Below, piece by piece: positions 1 to 10,396 of a stretch of 64,000 bases of DNA (position 1 is the stretch's first letter; each line of letters begins with the position of its first letter). The notes under the pieces are model-generated. The model ran no database searches. It was not told the DNA's origin and saw nothing but the letters and a program-made list of their open reading frames with translations. Source of the stretch: Agelas oroides (lineage: Eukaryota; Porifera; Demospongiae; Agelasida; Agelasidae); assembly GCA_949130485.1 (NCBI GenBank), contig OX422203.1:2509178-2573177 (forward strand), written 5' to 3'. Both the position numbers and the translations under genes were made by a program.

Positions 1-1437
1 GGTACAGTGTGGTAGAGTTAGGGAGAGTCGGGGTAGAGTGTGGTAGAGTGAGGTAGAGTCGGGTCGAGCCAGGATAGAGTGTGGTAGAGTGAGGTAGAGT
101 CGGGTCGAGCCAGGGTAGAGTGTGTTAGAGTGAGGTATAGTCGGGGTAAAGTGTGGTAGAGTGAGGAAGAGTTGGGTCGAGCCAGGGTAGAGTGTGGTAA
201 AGTGAGGTCGAGTCGAGGTAGAGTGTGGTAGAGTGAGGTAGAGTCGGGTCGAGCGAAAGTAGAGTGTGGTAGAGTGAGGTAGAGTCGGGTCGAGCCAGGG
301 TACAGTGTGGTAGAGTGAGGTTGAGGCGGGTCTAGCCAGGGTAGAGTGTGGTAGAGTGAGGTAGAGTCGGGGTAGAGTGTGGTAGAGTGAGGTTGAGTCG
401 GGTCGAGCCAGGGTAGAGTTTGGTAGAGTGAGGTAGAGTCGGATCGAGCCAGGGTAGGGTGTGGTAGAGTGAGGTAGTGTTGGGTCCAGCCAGGGTAGAG
501 TGTAGTAGAGTAAGGTAGAGTCTGGGTACAGTGTGGTAGAGTGAGGTAGAGTCGGGGTAGAGTGTGGTAGAGTGAGCTAGAGTCCGGTCGAGACAGGGTA
601 GAGTGTGGTAGATTGTGGTAGAGTCGGTTCGAGCCAGGGTAGAGTGTGGTAGAGTGATATAGTGTCGGGTCCAGCCAGGGTAGAGTGTAGTAGAGTAAGA
701 TAGAGTCTGGGTACAGTGTGGTAGAGAGAGGTAGAGTCGGGTCGAGCCAGGGTAAAGTGTGATAGACTGAGGTAGAGTCGGGTCGAGCCCAGGTAGAGTG
801 TGGTAGAGTGAGTTAGAGTCCGGGTAGAGTGTGGCAGAGTGAGGTAGAGTCGGGTCGAGCCAGGTTAGAGTGTGGTAGAGTGAGGTAGAGTCCGGTTGAG
901 CCAGGGTAAGAGTGAGGTAGAGTCGGGTCGAGCCAGGATAAAGTGTGGTAGAGTGAGGTAGAGTCGGGGTAGAGTGTGGTAGAGTGAGCTAGAGTCCGGT
1001 CGAGCCAGGGTAGAGTGTGGTAGAGTGAGGTAGTGTCGGGTCCAGCCAGGGTAGAGTGTACTAGAGTAAGATAGAGTCTGGGTACAGTGTGGTAGAGTGA
1101 GGTAGAGTCGGGTCGAGCCAGGGTAGAGTGTGTTAGAGTGAGGTATAGTCGGGTGGAGCCAGGGTAGAGTGTGGTAGAGTGAGGTAGAGTCGGGTCGAGC
1201 CAGGGTAGAGTGTGGTAGAGTGACGTAGAGTCGGGGTAGAGTGTGGTAGAGTGAGGAACAGTCGGGTCGAGCCAGGGTAGAGTGTGGTAAAGTGAGGTAG
1301 AGTCGAGGTAGAGTGTGGTAGAGTGAGGTAGAGTCGGGTCGAGCCAGTGTAGAGTGTGTTAGAGTGAGGTATAGTCGCGGTAGAGTGTGGTAGAGTGAGG
1401 AAGAGTTGGGTCGAGCCAGGGTAGAGTGTGGTAAAGT
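1..1437 (+). repeat. Left-edge array segment, related to the 832-bp HOR but not in register with it
   Basis: This segment has the same L and S units. It carries variants diagnostic of the HOR to its right, such as GAGGTCGAGTCG at 204 and GTTGAGGCGGG at 320. These recur at 1438 and 1544, spacings of 1,234 and 1,224 bp instead of 832. It therefore looks like a rearranged or older copy of the same HOR. It begins mid-array at base 1. No gene or other element is seen. Confidence 0.8.
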
Positions 1438-1543
1438 GAGGTCGAGTCGAGGTAGAGTGTGGTAGAGTGAGGTAGAGTTGGGGTAGAGTGTGGTAGAGTG
1501 AGGAAGAGTCGGGTAGAGCCAGGATACAGTGTGGTAGAGTGAG

Positions 1544-2375
1544 GTTGACGCGGGTCTAGCCAGGGTAGAGTGTGGTAGAGTGAGGTAGAGTCGGGTCGAG
1601 CCAGGATAGAGTGTGGTAGAGTGAGGTACAGTCGGGTCGAGCAAGGGTAGAGTGTGATAGAATGAGGTAAAGTTGGGGTAGAGCGTGGTACAGTGAGGTA
1701 GAGTCGGGTCGAGCCAGGCTAGATTATGGTAGAGTAAGATATAGTCGGGTCGAGCCAGAGTAGAGTGTGGTAGAGTGAGGTGGAGTCGGGTTTAGCCAGG
1801 GTAGAGTGTGGTAGAGTAAGGTAGAGTCGGGATAGAGTGTGGTAGAGTCAGGTAGAGTCGGGTCGAGCCAGGGTAGAGTTTGGTAGAGTGAGGTAGAGAC
1901 GGGTCGAGCCAGGGTAGAGTGTGGTAAAGTGAGGTAGTGTCGGGTCCACCCAAGGTAGAGTGTAGTAGTGTAAGGTAGAGTCTGGGTACAGTGTGGTAGA
2001 GTTAGGGAGAGTCGGGGTAGAGTGTGGTAGAGTGAGCTAGAGTCCGGTCGAGCCAGGGTAGAGTGTGGTAGAGTGAGGTAGAGTCGGGTCGAGCCAGGGT
2101 AGAGTGTGGTAGAGTGAGGTAGAGTCGGGTCGAGCCAGGGTAGAGTGTGTTAGAGTGAGGTATAGTCGGGGTAGAGTGTGGTAGAGTGAGGAAGAGTTGG
2201 GTCGAGCCAGGGTAGAGTGTGGTAAAGTGAGGTCGAGTCGAGGTAGAGTGTGCTAGAGTGAGGTAGAGTCGGGTCGAGCGAAAGTAGAGTGTGGTAGAGT
2301 GAGGTAGAGTCGGGGTAGAGTGTGGTAGAGTGAGGTAGAGTCGGGTCGAGCCAGGGTACAGTGTGTTAGAGTGAG
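1544..2375 (+). repeat. 832-bp higher-order repeat, copy 1
   Basis: The copy is bounded by the variant GTTGACGCGGG at 1544 and the related GTTGAGGCGGG at 2376, exactly 832 bp apart. It shares with copy 2 the private variants GGTTTAGCCAGGG and TCTGGGTACAGTG and the rare GAGTTAGGGAGAG. The other internal marker, GAGGTCGAGTCG, lies at 1438 and 2229 (791 bp) before reaching the regular 832 bp (2229 to 3061). The 41-bp difference is one missing L unit between the two markers at about 1450-1540. Confidence 0.88.
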
Positions 2376-3207
2376 GTTGAGGCGGGTCTAGCCAGGGTAG
2401 AGTGTGGTAGAGTGAGGTAGAGTCGGGTCGAGCCAGGATAGAGTGTGGTAGAGTGAGGTACAGTCGGGTCGAGCAAGGGTAGAGAGTGATAGAATGAGGT
2501 AAAGTCGGGGTAGAGCATGGTACAGTGAGGTAGAGTCGGTTCGAGCCAGGCTAGATTGTGGTAGAGTAAGGTATAGTCGGGTCAAGCCAGAGTAGAGTGT
2601 GGTAGAGTGAGGTGGAGTCGGGTTTAGCCAGGGTAGAGTGTGGTAGAGTAAGGTAGAGTCGGGATAGAGTGTGGTAGAGTGAGGTAGAGTCGGGTCGAGC
2701 CAGGGTAGAGTTTGGTAGAGTGAGGTAGAGACGGGTCGAGCCAGGGTAGAGTGTGGTAAAGTGAGGTAGTGTCGGTTCCACCCAAGGTAGAGTGTAGTAG
2801 TGTAAGGTAGAGTCTGGGTACAGTGTGGTAGAGTTAGGGAGAGTCGGGGTAGAGTGTGGTAGAGTGAGCTAGAGTCCGGTCGAGCCAGGGTAGAGTGTGG
2901 TAGAGTGAGGTAGAGTCGGGTCGAGCCAGGGTAGAGTGTGGTAGAGTGAGGTAGAGTCGGATCGAGCCAGGGTAGAGTGTGTTAGAGTGAGGTATAGTCG
3001 GGGTAGAGTGTGGTAGAGTGAGGAAGAGTTGGGTCGAGCCAGGGTAGAGTGTGGTAAAGTGAGGTCGAGTCGAGGTAGAGTGTGGTAGAGTGAGGTAGAG
3101 TCGGGTCGAGCGAAAGTAGAGTGTGGTAGAGTGAGGTAGAGTCGGGGTAGAGTGTGGTAGAGTGAGGTAGAGTCGGGTCGAGCCAGGGTACAGTGTGTTA
3201 GAGTGAG
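2376..3207 (+). repeat. 832-bp higher-order repeat, copy 2 (fully parsed reference copy)
   Basis: I counted every unit in this copy: 22 units, 15 of 41 bp and 7 of 31 bp, which sum to 832. The order is LLLS LLLS LLLS SLLL SLSL SL. It starts at GTTGAGGCGGG (2376), and the same motif recurs at 3208. Adjacent copy 3 begins with a near-identical run, including the rare AGAGAGTGATAGAATG and GAGCATGGTACAG variants. This shows recent duplication of the whole block and not independent mutation of single units. Confidence 0.93.
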
Positions 3208-3440
3208 GTTGAGGCGGGTCTAGCCAGGGTAGAGTGTGGTAGAGTGAGGTAGAGTCGGGTCGAGCCAGGATAGAGTGTGGTAGAGTGAGGTACAGTCGGG
3301 TCGAGCAAGGGTAGAGAGTGATAGAATGAGGTAAAGTCGGGGTAGAGCATGGTACAGTGAGGTAGAGTCGGTTCGAGCCAGGCTAGATTGTGGTAGAGTA
3401 AGGTATAGTCGGGTCAAGCCAGAGTAGAGTGTGGTAGAGT
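3208..3440 (+). repeat. 832-bp higher-order repeat, copy 3, truncated
   Basis: It follows copy 2 at exactly 832 bp for about 230 bases. After GTCAAGCCAGAG and a GGTGGAGTCAGG variant it departs from the copy-2 order, with a one-G loss at GCCAGGTAGAG near 3460. The array then continues with units ordered as in other parts of the left flank. The point of departure is probably a recombination junction. Confidence 0.8.
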
Positions 3441-5040
3441 GAGGTGGAGTCAGGTTTAGCCAGGTAGAGTGTGGTAGAGTGAGGTAGAGTCGGGGTAGAG
3501 TGTGGTAGAGTGAGGTTGAGTCGGGTCGAGCCAGGGTAGGGTTTGGTAGAGTGAGGTAGAGTCGGATCGAGCCAGGGTAGGGTGTGGTAGAGTGAGGTAG
3601 TGTCGGGTCCAGCCAGGGTAGAGTGTAGTAGAGTAAGGTAGAGTCTGGGTACAGTGTGGTAGAGTGAGGTAGAGTCGGGGTAGAGTGTGGTAGAGTGAGC
3701 TAGAGTCCGGTCGAGCCAGGGTAGAGTGTGGTAGAGTGAGGTAGAGTCGGTTCGAGCCAGGGTAGAGTGTGATAGAGTGAGGTAGTATCGGGTCCAGCCA
3801 GGGTAGAGTGTAGTAGAGTAAGATAGAGTCTGGGTACAGTGTGGTAGAGTGAGGTAGAGTCGGGTCGAGCCAGGGTAGAGTGTATTAGACTGAGGTATAG
3901 TCGGGTAGAGCAAGGGTAGAGTGTGGTAGAGTGAGGTAGAGTCGGGTCGAGCCAGGGTAGAGTGTGTTAGACTGAGGTATAGTCGGGTAGAGCAAGGGTA
4001 GAGTGTGGTAGAGTGAGTTAGAGTCGGGTCGAGCGAAAGTAGAGTGTGGTAGAGTGAGGTAGAGTCGGGGTAGAGTGTGGTAGAGTGAGGTAGAGTCGGG
4101 TCGAGCCAGGGTACAGTGTGGTAGAGTGAGGTTGAGGCGGGTCTAGCCAGGGTAGAGTGTGGTACAGTGAGGTAGGGTCGGGTCGAGCCAGGATAGAGTG
4201 TGGTAGAGTGAGGTACAGTCGGGTCGAGCAAGGGTAGAGTGTGATAGAATGAGGTAAAGTCGGGGTAGAGTGTGGTACAGTGAGATAGAGTCGGGTCGAG
4301 CCAGGCTAGATTGCGGTAGAGGAAGGTATAGTCGTGTCGAGCCAGAGTAGAGTGTGGTAGAGTGAGGTGGAGTCGGGTTTAGCCAGGGTAGAGTGTGGTA
4401 GAGTGAGGTAGAGTCGGGTCGAGCCAGGGTAGAGTGTGGTAGAGGAGGTAGAGTTGGGTCGAGCCAGGGTAGAGTGAGATAGAGTCTGGTCGAGCCAGGG
4501 TAAAGTGTGATAGAGTGAGGTAGAGTCGGATCGAGCCCGGGTAGAGTGTGGTAGAGTGAGGTAGAGTCCGGTCGGGCCAGGGTAGAGTGTGGTAGAGTGA
4601 TGTAGAGTCGGGTCGGGTCAGGGTAGAGTGTGGTAGAGTGAGGTAGAATCGGGTCGAGCCAGGGTAGAGTGTGGTAGAGTGAGGTAGAGTCGGGTCGAGC
4701 CAGGGTAGAGTGTGCTAGAGTGAGGTAGAGCCAGGGTAGAGTGTGGTAGAATGACGTAGAGTCGGATCGAGCCAGGGTAGAGTGTGGTAGAGGAGGTAGA
4801 GTCGGGTCGAGCCAGGGTAGAGTGTGGTAGAGTGAGGTAGAGTCGGTTCGAGCCAGGGTAAAGTGTGATAGAGTGAGGTAGAGGTGGGTCGAGCCAGGGT
4901 GGAGTGTGGTAGAGTGAGGTAGAGTCCGGGTAGAGTGTGGTAGAGTGAGGTAGAGTCGGGTCGAGCCAGGGTAGAGTGTGGTAGAGTGAGGTAGAGTTGG
5001 GGCACAGTGTGGTAGAGTGAGGTAGAGTCGGGTCGAGCAA
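3441..5040 (+). repeat. Mosaic L/S array with a further partial 832-type segment at about 4131-4390
   Basis: The marker GTTGAGGCGGG reappears at 4131, 923 bp after 3208. It is followed by the same run of variants as the 832-bp HOR up to the GGTTTAGCCAGGG variant near 4376-4388. The rest is L and S units without a clear long-range register. It includes 40-bp units (GAGGAGG near 4442 and 4791) and a decamer-loss unit (AGGGTAGAGTGAGATAG near 4460). No gene is visible. Confidence 0.75.
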
Positions 5041-8000
5041 GGGTAGAGTGTGGTAGAGTGACGTAGAGTCGGGGTAGAGTGTGGTACAGTGAGGAAGAGT
5101 CGGGTCGAGCCAGGGTAGAGTGAGGTAAAATGAGGTGGAGTCGAGATAGAGTGTGGTAGAGTGAGGTAGAGTCGGGTCGAGCCAGGGTAGAATGTGGTAG
5201 ACTGAGGTAGAGTCGTGTCTAGCCAGGGTAGAGTGTGGTAGAGTGAGGTAGAGTCGGGTCGAGCCAGGGTAAAGTGTGATAGAGTGAGGTAGAGTCGGGT
5301 TGAGCCAGGTTAGAGTGTGGTAGAGTGAGGTAGAGTCGGGTCGAGCAAGGGTAGAGTGTGGTAGAGTCTGGTCGAGCGAGGGTAAAGTGTGGTAGAGTGA
5401 GGTAGAGTCCGCGTAGAGTGTGGCAGAGTGAAGTAGAATCGAGTCGAGCCAGGTTAGAGTGTGTTAGAGTGAGGAAGAATCTGGTTGAGCCTGGGTAGAG
5501 TGTGGTAGAGTGAGGTAGAGTTGGGTCGAGCCAGGATAAAGTGTGGTAGAGTGAGGTAGAGTCGGGGTAGAGTGTGGTAGTGTGAGCTAGAGTCTGGTCG
5601 AGCCAGGGTAGAATGTGGTAGAGTGAGGTAGAGTCGGGTCGAGCCAGGGTAGAGTGTGGTACAGTGAGGTAGAATCGGGTCGAGTCAGGGTAGAGTGTGG
5701 TAGAGTGAGGTAGAGTAGGGTCGAGCCAGGGTAGAGTGTGCTACAGTGAGGTAGAGTCGGGATAGAGTGTGGTAGAATGAGGTAGAGTCGAGTCGAGCCA
5801 GGGTAAAGTGTGGTAGAGGAGGTAGAGTCGGGTCGAGCCAGGGTAGAGTGTGGTAGAGTGAGGTAGAGTCGGGTCGAGCCAGGGTACAGTGTGGTAGAGT
5901 GAGGTTGAGGCGGGTCAAGCCAGGGTAGAGTATGGTAGAGTAAGGTACAGTCGGGTCAAGCAAGGTTAGAGTATGATAGAGTGAGGTAAAGACGGGGTAG
6001 AGCGTGGTACAGTTAGTTAGAGTCGGGTCGAGCCAGGCTAGATTGTGGAAGAGTGAGGTATAGTCGGGTCAAGCCAGAGTAGCGTGTGGTAGAGTGAGGT
6101 GGAGTCGGGTTTAGCCAGGGTAGAGTGTGTTAGAGTGAGGAAGAGTCATGGTAGAGTGTGGTAGAGTGAGGTAAAGTCGGGTCGAGCCAGGGTAGAGTTT
6201 GGTAAAATGAGGTAGAGTCGAGATAGAGTGTGGTAGAGTGAGGTAGAGTCGGGTCGAGCCAGGGTAGAGTGTGTTAGACTGAGGTATAGTCGGGTGGAGC
6301 CAGGGTAGAGTGTGGTAGAGTGAGGTAGAGTCGGGTTGAGCCAGGGTAGAGTGTGGTAGAGTGATGTAGAGTCGGGGTAGAGTGTGGTAGAGTGAGGAAG
6401 AGTCGGGTCGAGCCAGGGTAGAGTGTGGTAAAGTGAGGTAGAGTCGAGGTAGTGTGTGGTAGAGTGAGGTAGAGTCGGGGTAGAGTGTGGTAGAGTGAAG
6501 TAGAGTCGGGTCGAGCCAGTATAGAGTATGGTAGAGTAAGGTACAGTCGGGTCGAGCAAGTTTAGAGTGTGATAGAGTGAGGTAAAGACGGGGTAGAGCG
6601 TGGAACAGTTAGTTAGAGTCGGGTCGAGCCAGGCTAGATTGTGGAAGAGTGAGGTATGGTCGGGTCGAGCCAGAGTAGCGTGTGGTAGAGTGAGGTGGAG
6701 TCGGGTTTAGCCAGGGTAGAGTGCGGTAGAGTGAGGAATAGTCGGGGTAGAGTGTGGTAGAGTAAGGTAGAGTCGGGTCGAGCCAGGGTAGAGTTTGGTA
6801 GAGTGAGGTAGAGTTCGGTCGAGACAGGGTAGATTGTGCTAGAGTGAGGTAGAGTCGGGGTAGAGTGTGGTAGAGTGAGGTAGAGTCGGGTCCAGCCAGG
6901 GAAGAGTGTGGTAGAGGAGGTAGAGTTGGGTCGAGCCAGGGTAGAGTGAGGTAGAGTCTGGTCGAGCGAGGGTAAAGTGTGGTAGAGTGAGGTAGAGTCC
7001 GCGTAGAGTGTGGCAGAGTGAAGTAGAGTCGAGTCGAGCCAGGTTAGAGTGTGTTAGAGTGAGGAAGAGTCCGGTTGAGCCAGGGTAGAGTGTGGTAGAG
7101 TGAGGTAGAGTTGGGTCGAGCCAGGATAAAGTGTGGTAGAGTGAGGTAGAGTCGGGGTAGAGTGTGGTAGTGTGAGCTAGAGTCCGGTCGAGCCAGGGTA
7201 GAATGTGGTAGAGTGAGGTAGAGTCGGGTCGAGCCAGGGTAGAGTGTGGTAGAGTGTTGTAGAATCGGGTCGAGTCAGGGTAGAGTGTGGTAGAGTGAGG
7301 TAGAGCAGGGTCGAGCCAGGGTAGAGTGTGCTACAGTGAGGTAGAGTCGGGGTAGAGTGTGGTAGAATGAGGTAGAGTCGGGTCGAGCCAGGGTAGAGTG
7401 TGGTAGAGGAGGTAGAGTCGGGTGGAGTCAGGGTAGAGTGTGGTAGAGTGAGGTAGAGTCGGGTTCGAGCCAGGGTAAAGTGTGATAGAGTGAGGTAGAG
7501 TCGGGTCGATCCAGGGTAGAGTGTGGTAGAGTGAGGGTAGAGTGTGGTAGAGTGAGGTAGAATCGGGTCGAGCCAGGGTAGAATGTGGTAGACTGAGGTA
7601 GAGTCGTGTCTAGCCAGGGTAGAGTGTGGTAGAGTGAGGTAGAGTCGGGTCGAGCCAGGGTAAAGTGTGATAGAGTGAGGTAGAGTCGGGTTGAGCTTGG
7701 TTAGAGTGTGGTAGAGTGAGGTAGAGTCGGGTCGAGCAAGGGTAGAGTGTGGTAGAGTCTGGTCGAGCGAGGGTAAAGTGTGGTAGAGTGAGGTAGAGTC
7801 CGCGTAGAGTGTGGCAGAGTGAAGTAGAGTCGAGTCGAGCCAGGTTAGAGTGTGTTAGAGTGAGGAAGAGTCCGGTTGAGCCAGGGTAGAGTGTGGTAGA
7901 GTGAGGTAGAGTTGGGTCGAGCCAGGATAAAGTGTGGTAGAGTGAGGTAGAGTCGGGGTAGAGTGTGGTAGTGTGAGCTAGAGTCCGGTCGAGCCAGGGT

Positions 8001-8130
8001 AGAATGTGGTAGAGTGAGGTAGAGTCGGGTCGAGCCAGGGTAGAGTGTGAAAGAGTGAGGTAGAATCGGGTCGAGTCAGGGTAGAGTGTGGTAGAGTGAG
8101 GTAGAGTAGGGTCGAGCCAGGGTAGAGTGT
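5041..8130 (+). repeat. Block X1, left member of a duplicate pair about 5.7-5.85 kb apart
   Basis: The order of variants from 5041 to about 7330 is repeated at about 11,211-13,177. Examples are TGACGTAGAG, GTAAAATGAGGTGGAG, the GTTGAGGCGGG marker near 5902, TCATGGTAGAG near 6147 and GAACAGTTAGTTAG near 6602. The offset is 5,725 bp at 5881 and 6146 and 5,848 bp at 6541 and 7330. The 123-bp change equals three L units, extra in the right copy around 12,200-12,330. The GCTACAG marker occurs at 5740 and 7330. Confidence 0.85.
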
Positions 8131-9330
8131 GCTACAGTGAGGTAGAGTCGGGGTAGAGTGTGGTAGAATGAGGTAGAGTAGGGTCGAGCCAGGGTAGAGT
8201 GTGGTAGAGGAGGTAGAGTCGGGTCGAGCCAGGGTAGAGTGTGGTAGAGTGAGGTAGAGTCGGGTCGAGCCAGGGTAAAGTGTGATAGAGTGAGGTAGAG
8301 TCGGGTCGAGCCAGGGTAGAGTGTGGTAGAGTGAGGTAGAGACGGATCGAGCAAGGGTAGAGTGTGGTAGAGTGAGGTAGGGTCCTGTTGACCCAATGTA
8401 GAGTGTGGTAGAGTGAGGTAGAGTCGGGTCGAGCCAGGGTATAGTGTGGTAGAGTGAGGTAGAATGAGGGTAGAGTGTGGTAGAGTGAGATAGATTCGGG
8501 TCGAGCCTGGGTAGAGTGTGGTAGAGTGAGGTAGAGTCGGGTCAAGCCAGGGTAGAGTGTAGTAGAGTTAGGTAGAGTCGGGGTAGAGTGTGGTAGAGTG
8601 AGGTAGAGTCGGGTCGAGCCAGGGTAGAGTGTGGTAGAGTAAGGTAGAGTCGGGTCTAGCCAGGGTAGAGTGTGGTAGAGTGAGGTAGAGTCGGGTCTAG
8701 CCAGGGTATAGTGTGGTAGAGTGAGGTAGAGTGAGGGTAGAGTGTGGTAGAGTGAGGTAGAATCGGGTCGAGCCAGGGTAGAATGTGGTAGACTGAGGTA
8801 GAGTCGTGTCTAGCCAGGGTAGAGTGTGGTAGAGTGAGGTAGAGTCGGGTCGAGCCAGGGTAAAGTGTGATAGAGTGAGGTAGAGTCGGGTTGAGCCAGG
8901 TTAGAGTGTGGTAGAGTGAGGTAGAGTCGGGTCGAGCAAGGGTAGAGTGTGGTAGAGTCTGGTCGAGCGAGGGTAAAGTGTGGTAGAGTGAGGTAGAGTC
9001 CGCGTAGAGTGTGGCAGAGTGAAGTAGAGTCGAGTCGAGCCAGGTTAGAGTGTGTTAGAGTGAGGAAGAGTCCGGTTGAGCCAGGGTAGAGTGTGGTAGA
9101 GTGAGGTAGAGTTGGATCGAGCCAGGATAAAGTGTGGCAGAGTGAGGTAGAGTCGGGGTAGAGTGTGGTAGTGTGAGCTAGAGTCCGGTCGAGCCAGGGT
9201 AGAATGTGGTAGAGTGAGGTAGAGTCGGGTCGACCCAGGGTAGAGTGTGGTAGAGTGAGGTAGAGTCGGGTCGAGTCAGGGTAGAGTGTGGTAGAGTGAG
9301 GTAGAGTAGGGTCGAGCCAGGGTAGAGTGT
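8131..9330 (+). repeat. 1,200-bp higher-order repeat (GCTACAG-marked), reference copy
   Basis: The copy runs from GCTACAGTGAGG at 8131 to the same motif at 9331. I parsed it as 31 units: 23 of 41 bp, one of 40 bp (GTAGAGGAGG near 8206) and seven of 31 bp, which sum to 1,200. It contains the GTTGACCCA variant unit (8387) and the alternative 31-bp unit that keeps GTCGAGC. The same 1,200-bp spacing of the marker recurs at 19,321-20,521, 23,197-24,397, 29,778-30,978 and 34,136-35,336. Confidence 0.92.
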
Positions 9331-10396
9331 GCTACAGTGAGGTAGAGTCAGGGTAGAGTGTGGTAGAATGAGGTAGAGTCGGGTCCAGCCAGGGTAGAGT
9401 GTGGTAGAGGAGGTAGAGTCGGTTCGAGCCAGGGTAGAGTGTGGTAGAGTGAGGTAGAGTCGGGTCGAGCCAGGGTAAAGTGTGATAGAGTGAGGTAGAG
9501 TCGGGTCGAGCCAGGGTAGAGTGTGGTAGAGTGAGGTAGAGTCGGATCGAGCAAGGGTAGAGTGTGGTAGAGTGAGGTAGACTCCTGTTGACCCAGGGTA
9601 GAGAGTGGTAGAGTGAGGTAGAGTCGGGTCGAGCCAGGGTATAGTGTGGTAGAGTGAGGTAGAATGAGGGTAGAGTGTGGTAGAGTGAGATAGATTCGGG
9701 TCGAGCCTGGGTAGAGTGTGGTAGAGTGAGGTAGAGTCGGGTCAAGCCAGGGTAGAGTGTAGTAGAGTTAGGTAGAGTCGGGGTAGAGTGTGGTAGAGTG
9801 AGGTAGTGTCGGGTCGAGCCAGGGTAGAGTGTGGTAGAGTAAGGTAGAGTCGGGTCTAGCCAGGGTAGAGTGTGGTAGAGTGAGGTAGAGTCGGGTCTAG
9901 CCAGGGTATAGTGTGGTAGAGTGAGGTTGAGTGAGGGTAGAGTGTTGTAGAGTGAGGTAGAATCGGATCGAGCCAGGGTAGAATGTGGTAGACTGAGGTA
10001 GAGTCGTGTCTAGCCAGGGTAGAGTGTGGTAGAGTGAGGTAGAGTCGGGTCGAGCCAGGGTAGAGTGTGGTAGAGTAAGGTAGAGTCGGGTCTAGCCAGG
10101 GTAGAGTGTGGTAGAGTGAGGTAGAGTCGGGTCTAGCCAGGGTAGGATGTGGTAGACTGAGGTAGAGTCGTGTCTAGCCAGGGCAGAGTGTGGTAGAGTG
10201 AGGTAGAGTCGGGTCGAGCCAGGGTAAAGTGTGATAGAGTGAGGTAGAGTCGGGTTGAGCCAGGTTAGAGTGTGGTAGAGTGAGGTAGAGTCGGGTCGAG
10301 CCAGGGTAGAGTGTGGTAGAGTGAGGTAGAATCGGGTCGAGTCAGGGTAGAGTGTGGTAGAGTGAGGTAGAGTAGGGTCGAGCCAGGGTAGAGTGT
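9331..10396 (+). repeat. 1,066-bp variant of the 1,200-bp higher-order repeat
   Basis: It begins with the same cassette as the preceding copy: GCTACAG, then the GAATGAGG unit, the 40-bp GAGGAGG unit and the GTAAAGTGTGATAG unit. The internal order changes near 9,960-10,260, where GTGTCTAGCC units are repeated. The next GCTACAG at 10,397 therefore arrives 134 bp early, which is arithmetically one L plus three S units. Confidence 0.85.
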
